Part shown: in pieces, positions 25,161 through 35,032 of the stretch | Layout of the letters: each line of letters opens with the position of its first letter | How positions within the stretch are numbered: the first letter of the stretch is position 1 | Assembly (NCBI RefSeq): GCF_035304305.1 | Contig: NZ_DATGQG010000038.1 | Span: forward strand, 8,924 to 72,923 | Length of the DNA stretch: 64,000 nt | Direction of reading: 5' to 3' | DNA from: Ferrovibrio sp035304305 | GTDB taxonomy: Bacteria; Pseudomonadota; Alphaproteobacteria; Ferrovibrionales; Ferrovibrionaceae | Program-made: the position numbers and the translations under genes | Notes under the pieces: model-generated | Databases searched by the model: none | Told to the model about the DNA's origin: nothing | The model's input: the letters and a program-made list of their open reading frames with translations, nothing else

Positions 25161-25739
25161 ATGGAAGCGCCGCATGACAGGTCCCTGCATGACAGGCCGG
25201 CGGATAACGGGATGCCGGATGACGGGTCGCCATATGGAAGGCCCGGCCCGGACAGGCCGCTTTTCGAGGCAGAACTGAGGCCGCACCGCTCGCTGTCGCC
25301 GCGCGGCTTCATGATTCTGATGTCTGTCTTCGGCGGCGTCAACTTCGTGGCGGGCACCGGTTTCTGGCTGCTTGGCGCCTGGCCGGTTTTCGGCTTCCTC
25401 GGTCTCGATGTGGCGCTGCTCTGGCTTGCCTTCCGCTACAGTTACCGGCAGGGGCAGGCACGCGAATTCATCCGGCTGGATGACAGCGGCCTGACCATTC
25501 TGCGCCGCGACGACCGGGGCCGCGAGCGGGTGACGAAGCTGCAGCCCTACTGGCTGCGCGTCGAATGCCGCGACGACGACGAATACGCCGCGCTCAGCCT
25601 GTGCAGCCATGGCCGCGCCACCGAGGTGGGCGGCTTCCTCAGTCCCGACGAGCGCCGCGATCTGGCCGCCGCCCTGCGACATGCGCTGCAGCAGCAGCGC
25701 AGCCCCGCCGGCGGCCTGTTCCCCCTCGGCCAGACCTAG
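25161..25739 (+). CDS. DUF2244 domain membrane protein
   Basis: About 192 residues. The N-terminal ~38 residues are an unconserved Asp/Arg/Pro-rich stretch made of imperfect repeats (HDRSLHDRPADN). The DUF2244 domain begins at FEAELRPHRSLSPRGFMILM, with two close membrane helices (residues ~50-95, GGVNFVAGTGFWLL and PVFGFLGLDVALLWLAF). A cytoplasmic beta-rich tail follows, containing WLRVEC and GRATEVGGFLSPDERRDLAAAL. The family is common beside cytochrome oxidase genes in alphaproteobacteria, but its function is unknown. The start could also be ATG 25101. Confidence 0.8.
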   Translation: MEAPHDRSLHDRPADNGMPDDGSPYGRPGPDRPLFEAELRPHRSLSPRGFMILMSVFGGVNFVAGTGFWLLGAWPVFGFLGLDVALLWLAFRYSYRQGQAREFIRLDDSGLTILRRDDRGRERVTKLQPYWLRVECRDDDEYAALSLCSHGRATEVGGFLSPDERRDLAAALRHALQQQRSPAGGLFPLGQT

Positions 25740-25865
25740 AGCCCGGCGCGAACGCTTTACAGCCGCCGCCGGCGGACGCCCCAGCAGGCGTCCGGGCTGC
25801 TTTTCCCCCAAAACCGGCTTCAGTCCGTCACCCGGCCCGCAACCCAGCAAGGAGAAACGAAAGCC

Positions 25866-26198
25866 ATGAGCGATTCCCTCTATCCCAAAGCGACCAAAGC
25901 CCTGGCCGACCGGCGCCGCGAGCTTGCGCCCGGGCCCGAGGCGGCCTTCCGCCAGTTCAGCCAGGCGGTGTTCCAGGACGGGGCGCTGGACGCGAAGACC
26001 AAGCAGCTGATCGCGGTGGCGGTCGCCCATGTGACGCAATGCCCCTATTGCATCCAGGGCCATACGAAGGCGGCGACCCGCGCCGGCGCGACGCCGGAGC
26101 AGGTGATGGAGGCGATCTGGGTGGCGGCCGAGATGCGCGCCGGCGGCGCCTTCGCCCATTCCGCCATCGCGCTGGAGACGATGGCGCCGAAGGAATAG
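25866..26198 (+). CDS. Carboxymuconolactone decarboxylase / AhpD-like protein
   Basis: A 110-residue all-helical protein of the CMD/AhpD family. The redox pair is Cys-x-x-Cys in THVTQCPYCIQGHTKAA-type context (CPYCIQGH) with the downstream His, as in alkylhydroperoxidase AhpD-like proteins, so a thiol peroxidase or disulfide-reductase activity is more likely than a decarboxylase. AAGGAGAAACG lies 8 bases before the ATG. It is a single gene convergent with dapB, with a hairpin between. Confidence 0.9.
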   Translation: MSDSLYPKATKALADRRRELAPGPEAAFRQFSQAVFQDGALDAKTKQLIAVAVAHVTQCPYCIQGHTKAATRAGATPEQVMEAIWVAAEMRAGGAFAHSAIALETMAPKE

Positions 26199-26222
26199 GG
26201 AAACGGCAGTCCATTCCCCAGG

Positions 26223-26257
26223 ATCGTCGCCCTCGCGACCGGCGCGAGGACGACGAT
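26223..26257. terminator. Long hairpin between AhpD-like gene and dapB
   Basis: ATCGTCGCCCTCGCG (26223-26237) pairs with the complementary arm ending at 26257, with one mismatch in 15 pairs and a short loop, followed by TTTCC. It stands between convergent genes and may terminate both transcripts. Confidence 0.6.
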
Positions 26258-26302
26258 TTCCGTATCCGGGCGCGTTCATCGCGGATTGCGAGCCGCTGCC
26301 CG

Positions 26303-27115
26303 CTAGCCGCTCAGGCCCAGCACGTCGGACATGCGGTAGAGGCCGGAGGGTTTGCCCTTGGCCCAGAGCGCGGCGCGCACGGCGCCCTTGGCGAACATGG
26401 CGCGGTCGGCCGCCTTGTGGGTGATCTCGATGCGCTCGTTGTCGGCGGCGAAGATCACCGTATGCTCGCCGATGACGTTGCCGCCGCGCAGCGCCGCGAA
26501 GCCGATATTGCCTTTCCGCCGCGCGCCGGTGATGCCGTCGCGACCGCGATCCGCCACCTTTTCCAGCAGCACGCCGCGGCCCTGCGCCGCCGCCTCGCCC
26601 AGCATGATCGCGGTGCCCGAAGGCGCGTCCACCTTCATGCGGTGATGCATCTCGACGATCTCGATATCCCAGTCCTCGCCCAGGGTTGCCGCCATCTGGC
26701 GCACCAGGCCCGCCATCAGGTTGACGCCCAAGCTCATGTTGTAGCTCTGCACGATCACCGTGTGATGGGCGCATTTCTTCAGCGCTTCGAGATGCTCGCT
26801 CTCCAGCCCGGTGATGCCGACGATGTAGGCGGCCTTGGCCTGGGCCGCGAGCGCGGCATTGTGGGCGACCACGGCGGGCGTCGAGAAATCGATCACCGCA
26901 TCGACATTGGTGAAGAGCAGGGCGGGATCGTCGACGATCTTTACCCCGGTCGGGCCGATGCCGGCCAGTTCGCCGGGATCCCGGCCGGCCAGCGGCGAGC
27001 CCGGGCGTTCGCTGCCGCCCGCCAGCACGGCGCCGCTGGTGGCGGCGATCTCGCGCAGGATCGCCTGACCCATGCGGCCCGCCACGCCGACGATACCGAT
27101 GCGAATGTCGGGCAT
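26303..27115 (-). CDS. dapB: 4-hydroxy-tetrahydrodipicolinate reductase DapB
   Basis: A 270-residue NAD(P)H reductase of the lysine and meso-diaminopimelate pathway. The nucleotide loop is GVAGRMG near the N-terminus, and the active-site signature is EMHHRMKVDAPSGTA. Both family landmarks are intact and length is normal. The start is ATG at 27115 (MPDIRIGIVG); an upstream codon at 27151 would add 12 unconserved residues. It is monocistronic on the minus strand. Confidence 0.97.
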   Translation of the reverse strand: MPDIRIGIVGVAGRMGQAILREIAATSGAVLAGGSERPGSPLAGRDPGELAGIGPTGVKIVDDPALLFTNVDAVIDFSTPAVVAHNAALAAQAKAAYIVGITGLESEHLEALKKCAHHTVIVQSYNMSLGVNLMAGLVRQMAATLGEDWDIEIVEMHHRMKVDAPSGTAIMLGEAAAQGRGVLLEKVADRGRDGITGARRKGNIGFAALRGGNVIGEHTVIFAADNERIEITHKAADRAMFAKGAVRAALWAKGKPSGLYRMSDVLGLSG

Positions 27116-27245
27116 GTTGTTCTCCCCTGCGAGTGACGAAACCGGCGGCACTCTAGCAGCAGGCTTTCGCGGCAGTCACCGGTCGGCGCGAAGCCCGGTT
27201 GCCCGGGAACAAAAAGAGTTCCTAAGATGGAGCGGAGCCGAATCG

Positions 27246-28400
27246 ATGCCCCGTCCGTCCCAGCAGCCCCTCAGCATGAATCTTGCCCAGGCCCGCCGGC
27301 TCTGGCTGCGGGCGCAGCGGCTGGACGAGCCGACGCCCTTCGGCAGCGGGCCGGAAGCGACGCGGGCCGCAGTGGAGCATCTCGGTTATGTGCAGATCGA
27401 CACGATCAACGTGATCGAGCGCTGCCACCACCATATCCTGTTCACGCGGATTCCCGATTACCGGCGCGCCCATCTGCACCAGGCGCAGGATGTCGACAAA
27501 ACGGTTTTCGAATACTGGACCCATGCGCTGTCCTATGTGCCGGTGCGCGACTTCCGCTTCTTCGTCCGTGCGATGAAGCAGGACTGGGACAGCCGCGGCT
27601 GGTTCGCCAGCGTGCAGCCGAAGGACATGCGCAAGGTGCTGCGGCTGATCCGCGAGGGCGGGCCGCTCACCATCCGCGACATCGACGACGACGAACTGCG
27701 CGAGAAGGATCATCCCTGGGCGAGCCGCAAGCCGTCCAAGCGCGCGCTGCAGCTCGCCTTCTTCAAAGGCATCCTGACGGTGAGCGCGCGGTCCGGCATG
27801 GTGAAAACCTACGATCTCACCACGCGGCATTTCGGCTGGGAGAGGCTGCCGAAGGCGGCAAGCGAGCGCGAGGTGGCGGAATACGTGCTCGACCGTGCGC
27901 TGCGCGCGCAGGGACTGGTGAGTCTGGATTCGATCTGCCATCTCGATGCAGGCCGCAAGCCAGCAGTACGGGCGGTGATCGAACGCCGCGTGCGGCGCGG
28001 TGAACTTGTCCCCGTGGCGCTGGAAGGGGCGGGGAAACAGGCGCACTGGGCGCGGCCGGAGGCGCTGGAGGAGGTGCTGCCGCCGCTCTCCGGCGGCGTG
28101 CATATTCTCTCGCCGTTCGATCCGCTGGTCATCCAGCGCAGGCGGCTGCAGCTCTTCTTCGGCTATGAGCATCGCTTCGAGGCCTATCTGCCGAAGGAGA
28201 AGCGCGTCTTCGGCTATTTCGGCCTGCCGGTGTTGCTGGGCGACGGGATCGTCGCCGTGCTCGATCTCAAGACCGACCGCGAGAAGGGCAGGCTGCTGAT
28301 GCAGCAATGGACCTGGATCGCGAAAGGCGCGCGGATGGAACGCAAGCGCCTGATCGAGGAAGCACTGGAACGGTTCGAGGCGTTTCAGCTCGGAAAATGA
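27246..28400 (+). CDS. YcaQ/AlkX-type winged-helix DNA glycosylase
   Basis: A 384-residue protein of the HTH_42 (DUF1006, YcaQ/AlkZ) superfamily. Characterised members unhook interstrand crosslinks or excise alkylated bases. The catalytic QxD motif is visible at Gln50-Ile51-Asp52 in GYVQIDTINVI, the form found in YcaQ-type enzymes rather than the QxQ of AlkZ. Tandem winged-helix modules and a C-terminal ILSPFDPLVIQRRR / FGYEHRFEAYLPKEKR barrel element follow. ATG 27246 is chosen; 27276 is an alternative. No biosynthetic cluster lies nearby, which favours the general YcaQ role. Confidence 0.88.
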   Translation: MPRPSQQPLSMNLAQARRLWLRAQRLDEPTPFGSGPEATRAAVEHLGYVQIDTINVIERCHHHILFTRIPDYRRAHLHQAQDVDKTVFEYWTHALSYVPVRDFRFFVRAMKQDWDSRGWFASVQPKDMRKVLRLIREGGPLTIRDIDDDELREKDHPWASRKPSKRALQLAFFKGILTVSARSGMVKTYDLTTRHFGWERLPKAASEREVAEYVLDRALRAQGLVSLDSICHLDAGRKPAVRAVIERRVRRGELVPVALEGAGKQAHWARPEALEEVLPPLSGGVHILSPFDPLVIQRRRLQLFFGYEHRFEAYLPKEKRVFGYFGLPVLLGDGIVAVLDLKTDREKGRLLMQQWTWIAKGARMERKRLIEEALERFEAFQLGK

Positions 28401-28402
28401 AT

Positions 28403-28428
28403 TCCCTCTCCCGCAGGCGGGCGAGGGA
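28403..28428. terminator. Hairpin between convergent ycaQ-like gene and dnaJ
   Basis: TCCCTCTCCCG (28403-28413) pairs with CGGGCGAGGGA (28418-28428) with one mismatch and a 4-base loop. It immediately follows the ycaQ-like stop codon and precedes the dnaJ stop on the other strand. It has the look of the CTCTCCCGC-type intergenic repeats common in alphaproteobacteria. Confidence 0.5.
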
Positions 28429-28452
28429 TTCTGCATACCGGAATATGCGCCC

Positions 28453-29598
28453 TTACTCCGGCTTGCCGCCGAGCATTTCCTTCACCTTGGCGAAGAAGCC
28501 CGAGCTTTCCGGGCTCGATTCCTCGTTTTCGATCTGGGCGAATTCCTCCAGCAGCTCGCGCTGGCGCTTGTTCAGGCGCACCGGCGTCTCGACCATCACC
28601 TGGATGTAGAGGTCGCCGTAGCCGGCACCGAAGCCGGACTGCTGCAGCGAGGGCATGCCCTTGCCGCGCAGGCGGAACTGCTTGCCGGTCTGGGTGCCTT
28701 CGGGAATGGTGACCCGCGCCTTGCCGCCGTCGAGCGTCGGCACCTCGATGACGCCGCCGAGCGTGGCGGTGATCATCGAGACCGGTACGCGGCAATGCAG
28801 GTGCTGGCCCTCGCGGCGGAACAGGCGGTGCGGCTTCACCGTGAGGAAGACATAGAGGTCGCCCGGCGCGCCGCCGCGGATGCCGGCCTCGCCTTCGCCG
28901 GCGAGACGGATGCGGTTGCCCTCGTCCACGCCCGGCGGGATGTCGACGGCAAGCGTCTTTTCCTTGTGCACGCGGCCGGCGCCGCCGCAGACCTTGCAGG
29001 GTTTCTCGATCACCCGGCCCATGCCGCCGCAGGTCGGGCAGCTGCGCTCGATGGTGAAGAAGCCCTGCTGGGCGCGGATCTTGCCATGGCCCTTGCAGGT
29101 CGGGCAGGCGATCGGCTGCGCGCCGGCCTCGGCGCCGGAGCCGTCGCAGGCCTCGCAGGAAACCGACGTGGGCACGCGGATCTTGGCCGCCTTGCCCTTG
29201 AAGCAGTCTTCCAGCGTGATCTCGAGATTGTAGCGCAGGTCGGAACCGCGATTGGCGCTCGAGCGCCCGCCGCCGGCGCGGCCGCCCATGAACTCGCCGA
29301 ACAGGTCGTCGAAGATGTCGGAAAACGACGTGAAATCGAAGCCGGCACCGGCACCGCCGCCCCGTCCGCCCTCGAACGCGGCATGGCCGTACTGGTCGTA
29401 GGCCGCGCGCTTCTGGTCGTCCTTGAGGACGTCGTAGGCCTCGTTGATTTCCTTGAACTTCTGCTCGGCCTCCTTGTCGCCCGGATTGCGATCCGGGTGA
29501 TACTGCATGGCCAGCTTGCGGTAGGCTTTTTTCAGGTCTTCAGCCGTGGCGTCGCGGCTCACGCCCAGAAGCTCGTAATAGTCGCGTTTTGTCGCCAT
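28453..29598 (-). CDS. dnaJ: Chaperone protein DnaJ
   Basis: A 381-residue type I J-protein that stimulates DnaK ATPase. It has a J-domain with HPD (MQYHPDRNPGD), a Gly/Phe-rich linker (~residues 75-120, GGRGGGAGAGFDFTSF), and four zinc-binding CxxCxGxG repeats (CEACDGSG, CPTCKGHG, CPTCGGMG, CKVCGGAG). Then come C-terminal substrate-binding domains and a dimerisation tail. All parts are complete. It follows dnaK on the same strand after 88 bases containing a hairpin. Confidence 0.98.
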   Translation of the reverse strand: MATKRDYYELLGVSRDATAEDLKKAYRKLAMQYHPDRNPGDKEAEQKFKEINEAYDVLKDDQKRAAYDQYGHAAFEGGRGGGAGAGFDFTSFSDIFDDLFGEFMGGRAGGGRSSANRGSDLRYNLEITLEDCFKGKAAKIRVPTSVSCEACDGSGAEAGAQPIACPTCKGHGKIRAQQGFFTIERSCPTCGGMGRVIEKPCKVCGGAGRVHKEKTLAVDIPPGVDEGNRIRLAGEGEAGIRGGAPGDLYVFLTVKPHRLFRREGQHLHCRVPVSMITATLGGVIEVPTLDGGKARVTIPEGTQTGKQFRLRGKGMPSLQQSGFGAGYGDLYIQVMVETPVRLNKRQRELLEEFAQIENEESSPESSGFFAKVKEMLGGKPE

Positions 29599-29648
29599 GG
29601 GTCAGCTTTGTCTCTTGGAGCGGCCCGCTCCGGCACGCCCGAAGCAGA

Positions 29649-29672
29649 CCGGGCGCCCGTGGAGGCGCCCGG
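29649..29672 (-). terminator. Hairpin in the dnaK-dnaJ spacer
   Basis: CCGGGCGCC (29649-29657) and GGCGCCCGG (29664-29672) form a perfect 9-bp stem with a 6-base loop, located 14 bases after the dnaK stop. A weak T-containing stretch follows in the transcript. Such hairpins often lower dnaJ relative to dnaK or protect the dnaK mRNA 3' end. Confidence 0.45.
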
Positions 29673-29686
29673 CTTCATCGCAACGG

Positions 29687-31609
<1,923 letters not shown>

Positions 31610-31694
31610 TTTACGCTCCTTATTGCTGGCGGTCCGGGGCGGCCTAAAACCGAAGCACCGCGACGGACCCCTTCCGGTTCATGGTGTCGCCGGC

Positions 31695-31723
31695 TATGTA
31701 AGAGTGCCCTGCCGCCCCCGCAA
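31695..31723 (-). promoter_or_regulatory. Candidate dnaK promoter
   Basis: On the minus strand TTGCGG (31718-31723) and TACATA (31695-31700) are 17 bases apart, 86 bases upstream of the dnaK start. The elements could be read by sigma70 or by an alphaproteobacterial heat-shock sigma factor (CTTG / CTATAT type), and the sequence does not settle which. Confidence 0.4.
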
Positions 31724-31824
31724 CGGGTGTGGCGAAAAAATGTCCGTTCGCCACCGCGTAAACACCGCCAAACCGGCCTGCAGGGCCGGCCCGGACTGGT
31801 TAACGGGGCCGGGAGGAGGCCAGA

Positions 31825-32748
31825 ATGACCCCAGTAACCCTCGCGCGATCCGGCCTGTCCGGCACGATCCTTGCCGGAATCGGCTACGGCCTGGGCGGCT
31901 ATTTCCTCTGGGGCCTCTCGCCGGTCTATTTCAAGGCCGTGGGCATGGCAGGGGTCTCGCCGCTCGAGCTGACCGCCCACCGCATCCTGTTTTCCTTCCT
32001 GCTCTGCGCCGGTCTGGTCCTGATTCTGGGCAAGGGCGGCGAGTGGCGGCAGGTGCTCACCAACGCGAAACTGCGGCTGGTGCTGGCCGCCACCTCGGTT
32101 TTCCTCCTGGGCAACTGGCTGGTTTTCGTCTGGGCCATCGACCGCGGGCAGGTGATGGCCTGCAGCCTCGGCTACTACATCAACCCGCTTTTCGCCATGC
32201 TGCTGGGCCGCCTCGTGCTCAAGGAGCGGGTGAGCCGGCTGCAATGGGGCGCCATCGCGCTGGCCGCGGCCGGGGTATTCGTGCTGATCCTGCGCGCGGC
32301 CGATTCCGGCATCTGGCTGGCGCTGATGATCGCCGTCAGCTGGGGCGGCTATGCGCTGCTGCGCAAGCTGTATCCGCTCGACAGCCTGATCGGCCTGACC
32401 ACCGAGACCCTGGTGCTGTTTCCCGCCGCCATTGCCTATCTCCTCTGGCTCGGAGGCGAGGGGAGCGGCCGTTACCTGACGGCGGATGGCTGGGTGGTTT
32501 TCCTGCTGGTGATGGCCGGGCCCGTCACCGCCGCGCCGCTGGTGCTGTTCGCGGCCGGCTGGCGCCGGCTCCGCATGGTCACCATGAGCCTGCTCCAGTT
32601 CCTCTCGCCGAGCCTGCAGTTCCTGCTGGCCGTCCTGCTCTGGGAGGAGGCCTTCACCGACGCCCATGCCGTGGCTTTCGCCTGCATCTGGGGCGCGATT
32701 GCCATCTACAGCTGGAATTCCTGGCGAATTGCCCGCAGGACGGGCTGA
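31825..32748 (+). CDS. rarD: RarD-family EamA transporter
   Basis: A 307-residue inner-membrane protein with ten hydrophobic helices, two EamA repeats. RarD landmarks are YFLWGLSPVYFKAV at the start, ELTAHRILFSF, NWLVFVWAID and SLGYYINPLFAMLLGRLVLKER, and LLQFLSPSLQFLLAV late. RarD was first seen as a chloramphenicol-sensitivity protein; its substrate remains unproven. The ATG at 31825 is preceded by GGAGGAGG. It diverges from dnaK. Confidence 0.93.
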   Translation: MTPVTLARSGLSGTILAGIGYGLGGYFLWGLSPVYFKAVGMAGVSPLELTAHRILFSFLLCAGLVLILGKGGEWRQVLTNAKLRLVLAATSVFLLGNWLVFVWAIDRGQVMACSLGYYINPLFAMLLGRLVLKERVSRLQWGAIALAAAGVFVLILRAADSGIWLALMIAVSWGGYALLRKLYPLDSLIGLTTETLVLFPAAIAYLLWLGGEGSGRYLTADGWVVFLLVMAGPVTAAPLVLFAAGWRRLRMVTMSLLQFLSPSLQFLLAVLLWEEAFTDAHAVAFACIWGAIAIYSWNSWRIARRTG

Positions 32749-32850
32749 GATTCAGGCGGGCTGCGCGGGACTGCCGCAACAGAAAAATCGTTGGACACCC
32801 GCCTGCACCGGGCGTTTGCTTGCAGGGCAACCATCCTCAGGGAGCGTGCC

Positions 32851-33576
32851 ATGCTCGACAGACGTCACATGATGCTGGCGCTGGGCGCCGGACTGTCCAC
32901 CGGGTTGTTTCCCTCCATCACGCTGGCGCAGGCCGCCGGAAAAGTCCCGGTCGATGCTAAAAGCGTGCTGATCGTGGTCGACGTGCAGAACTGCTTCGTG
33001 CCCGGCGGCAGCCTGGCGGTGAAGGATGGCGACCAGATCGTGCCGCTGATCAACCGCATCGCGAAAACCTTCAGGAATGTCGTGCTGACGCAGGACTGGC
33101 ATACGCCGGATCACGTCTCCTTCGCGTCCCAGCATGGTGGCAGGAAGCCCTTCGAGGTGATCAGCCTGCCTTACGGCGAGCAGATCCTCTGGCCCGATCA
33201 CTGCGTGCAGGGCACCGAGGGCGCGCAGTTGGTGAAAGGCCTCGACATTCCCCATGCGCAGCTCATCATCCGCAAGGGGTTCCACAAGGATGTCGACAGC
33301 TACTCCGCGTTTACCGAGGCCGACGGCAAGACCTCGACCGGACTCGGCGGCTATCTGAAGCAGCGCGGCATCCAGCGCGTCTTCGTGGCCGGTCTGGCGA
33401 CGGATTTCTGCGTCGCCTGGACGGCAATGGACGCCCGCAAGCAGGAATTCGAGACCTTCGTGATCGAGGATGCCTGCCGCGGCATCGATACCCAGGGTTC
33501 GCTGGCGAAATCCTGGGAGGCGATGAAAGCGGCGGGCGTCCAGCGCATCCAGTCGGGCGATCTCGCCCCGGCCTGA
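32851..33576 (+). CDS. pncA: Nicotinamidase/pyrazinamidase PncA with Tat-like signal peptide
   Basis: A 241-residue isochorismatase-fold nicotinamidase that hydrolyses nicotinamide to nicotinate. Catalytic residues are Asp44 (VVDVQNCF), Lys142 and Cys187 (GLATDFCVAW), with metal ligands Asp82, His84 (DWHTPDH) and probably His117. Unusually, the first ~28 residues read as an export signal: RRHMML followed by a hydrophobic stretch to LAQA, resembling a Tat leader. AGGGAG at 32839-32844 supports ATG 32851. Most bacterial PncA proteins are cytoplasmic. Confidence 0.92.
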   Translation: MLDRRHMMLALGAGLSTGLFPSITLAQAAGKVPVDAKSVLIVVDVQNCFVPGGSLAVKDGDQIVPLINRIAKTFRNVVLTQDWHTPDHVSFASQHGGRKPFEVISLPYGEQILWPDHCVQGTEGAQLVKGLDIPHAQLIIRKGFHKDVDSYSAFTEADGKTSTGLGGYLKQRGIQRVFVAGLATDFCVAWTAMDARKQEFETFVIEDACRGIDTQGSLAKSWEAMKAAGVQRIQSGDLAPA

Positions 33577-33617
33577 CTCGCCCCGGCCTGACGCACGGGC
33601 CTTTACAGCGGGGCGGA

Positions 33618-34259
33618 ATGCGCCAGATTGGCGCCATGTCCGCCCCGCACGCCATTGACGGCTTCCGCTTCTATCCCGGCTTTCTCGACGCCGCGCAGCA
33701 GCGTGCTCTGCTCGATGCCGTGCTGGACGTGCAGAATGCGGCGCCGCCCTACCACGCGGCGATGCCGAAAAGCGGCCAGCGCATGAGCGTGGCCATGACC
33801 AATGCCGGACGGTTCGGCTGGTATTCCGACCGCGACGGCGGCTATCGCTACATCCGGCATCACCCGGAAACCGGTCGGCCCTGGCCGGCGATTCCCGATG
33901 AAGCTCTGGCGGTGTGGCAGACCGTGGCGGCGTATGCAGCCCCGCCGGAATGCTGCCTGATCAACCTCTATCGCGGAAGCGCCAGGATGGGCCTGCACCA
34001 GGACCGCGACGAACAGGATTTCGATGCGCCGGTGGTGTCGATCTCGCTGGGCGACACGGCGGTGTTCCGCATCGGCGGCGATACGCGGAAAGGCCCGACA
34101 CGCTCGCTGCGGCTCAGTTCCGGCGATGTCTGCGTGCTTGGAGGTCCGGCGCGCATGGCCTTCCACGGCGTCGATCGGGTGCTGGAGGGCAGCAGCCGCC
34201 TGGTTCCCGGCGGCGGGCGCATCAATCTCACCCTGCGGCGGGTGACGAAGGCGGATTAA
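33618..34259 (+). CDS. alkB: Alpha-ketoglutarate-dependent DNA repair dioxygenase AlkB
   Basis: A 213-residue Fe(II)/2-oxoglutarate dioxygenase that removes N-alkyl lesions from DNA. The iron triad is His127, Asp129 (GLHQDRDE) and His183 (AFHGVDR). The 2-oxoglutarate anchor Arg201 and the AlkB-specific Arg207 are in RINLTLRR. The nucleotide-recognition lid (YHAAMPKSGQRMSVAMTNAG) is intact. The start may be ATG 33618 or 33636; the first has a GGGCGGA close upstream. It is a single gene, convergent with grpE. Confidence 0.95.
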   Translation: MRQIGAMSAPHAIDGFRFYPGFLDAAQQRALLDAVLDVQNAAPPYHAAMPKSGQRMSVAMTNAGRFGWYSDRDGGYRYIRHHPETGRPWPAIPDEALAVWQTVAAYAAPPECCLINLYRGSARMGLHQDRDEQDFDAPVVSISLGDTAVFRIGGDTRKGPTRSLRLSSGDVCVLGGPARMAFHGVDRVLEGSSRLVPGGGRINLTLRRVTKAD

Positions 34260-34264
34260 AAAGA

Positions 34265-34292
34265 TCATGCCCGGGACGAGGCCCGGGCATGA
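34265..34292. repeat. REP-like palindrome TCATGCCCGGG between alkB and grpE
   Basis: Two perfect 11-base arms (34265-34275 and 34282-34292) surround the loop ACGAGG. The core ATG-S-CCGGG is shared with the palindrome at 51363-51385. It lies between the stops of convergent genes and could also slow transcription on both strands. Confidence 0.65.
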
Positions 34293-34319
34293 CGGTCTTC
34301 ATTATCTGGATCCGCTGGA

Positions 34320-34937
34320 TTACGCCTGCGTATTCACCGTCTGGCCGGGCTGGGCCTCGGGCTGCGGGCCGCCCTTGGAGACGCCGACCATGGCCGCGCG
34401 CAGCAGCCGGCCATGCTGGACATAGCCGGCGGTGATCACCTGCAGCACGGTGCCGGCGGCGACATTCGGATCCTCGATCTCGAACATCGCCTGGTGCAGG
34501 TTGGGGTCGAAACGCTGGCCCTGGGGGTCGATGCGGGTGATGCCGTGGCGCTCGAACACGCTGAGCAGCTCGCGTTCGGTGGCCTCGACGCCGATCACCA
34601 GATTCTTCGTCACCTCGTCGCCGCTGTCCTTCGGCGCGCTGTCGAGCGCGCGGCGCAGGTTGTCGGCGACGCTGAGCACATCCTTGGCGAATTTGCTCGC
34701 GGCGAACTTCACCGCGTCTTCCTTTTCGCGCTCCAGCCGGCGGCGCAGATTCTCCGCATCGGCCAGCGACCGGAGGACCTGATCCTTCAGCTCGGCGATC
34801 TCCGCCTGGGCCTTGGCGAGCTCGGCGGCCAGATCGGTCTCGACGGCGGGGCCGGGAGCGGCAGCGGGTTCGGCAGGCTGCCCGTTCTGTGCGGAAACCT
34901 GATCGTCTGCGGGAGTCTGTCGTTCGGTCTGGGTCAT
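34320..34937 (-). CDS. grpE: Nucleotide exchange factor GrpE
   Basis: A 205-residue GrpE, the ADP/ATP exchange factor for DnaK. An unconserved Ala/Pro-rich N-terminus (~1-40) is followed by the long dimerising helix (AELAKAQAEIAELKDQVLRSLADAENLRRR). The four-helix bundle comes next, then the C-terminal beta domain (DPNLHQAMFEIED, GTVLQVITAGYVQHGRLLRAAMVGVS). The start is ATG 34937 (MTQTERQTP), not the upstream MQGQI codon. It is 95 bases downstream of hrcA on the same strand. Confidence 0.97.
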   Translation of the reverse strand: MTQTERQTPADDQVSAQNGQPAEPAAAPGPAVETDLAAELAKAQAEIAELKDQVLRSLADAENLRRRLEREKEDAVKFAASKFAKDVLSVADNLRRALDSAPKDSGDEVTKNLVIGVEATERELLSVFERHGITRIDPQGQRFDPNLHQAMFEIEDPNVAAGTVLQVITAGYVQHGRLLRAAMVGVSKGGPQPEAQPGQTVNTQA

Positions 34938-35032
34938 GATCTGTCCTTGCAACAGCCGGTCATATACGGATTACAGGCTGGAATTGAAAGGGGGCGGGGG
35001 TGAAATGCCCTGTGATCTCGGCCGGGCGCCGG

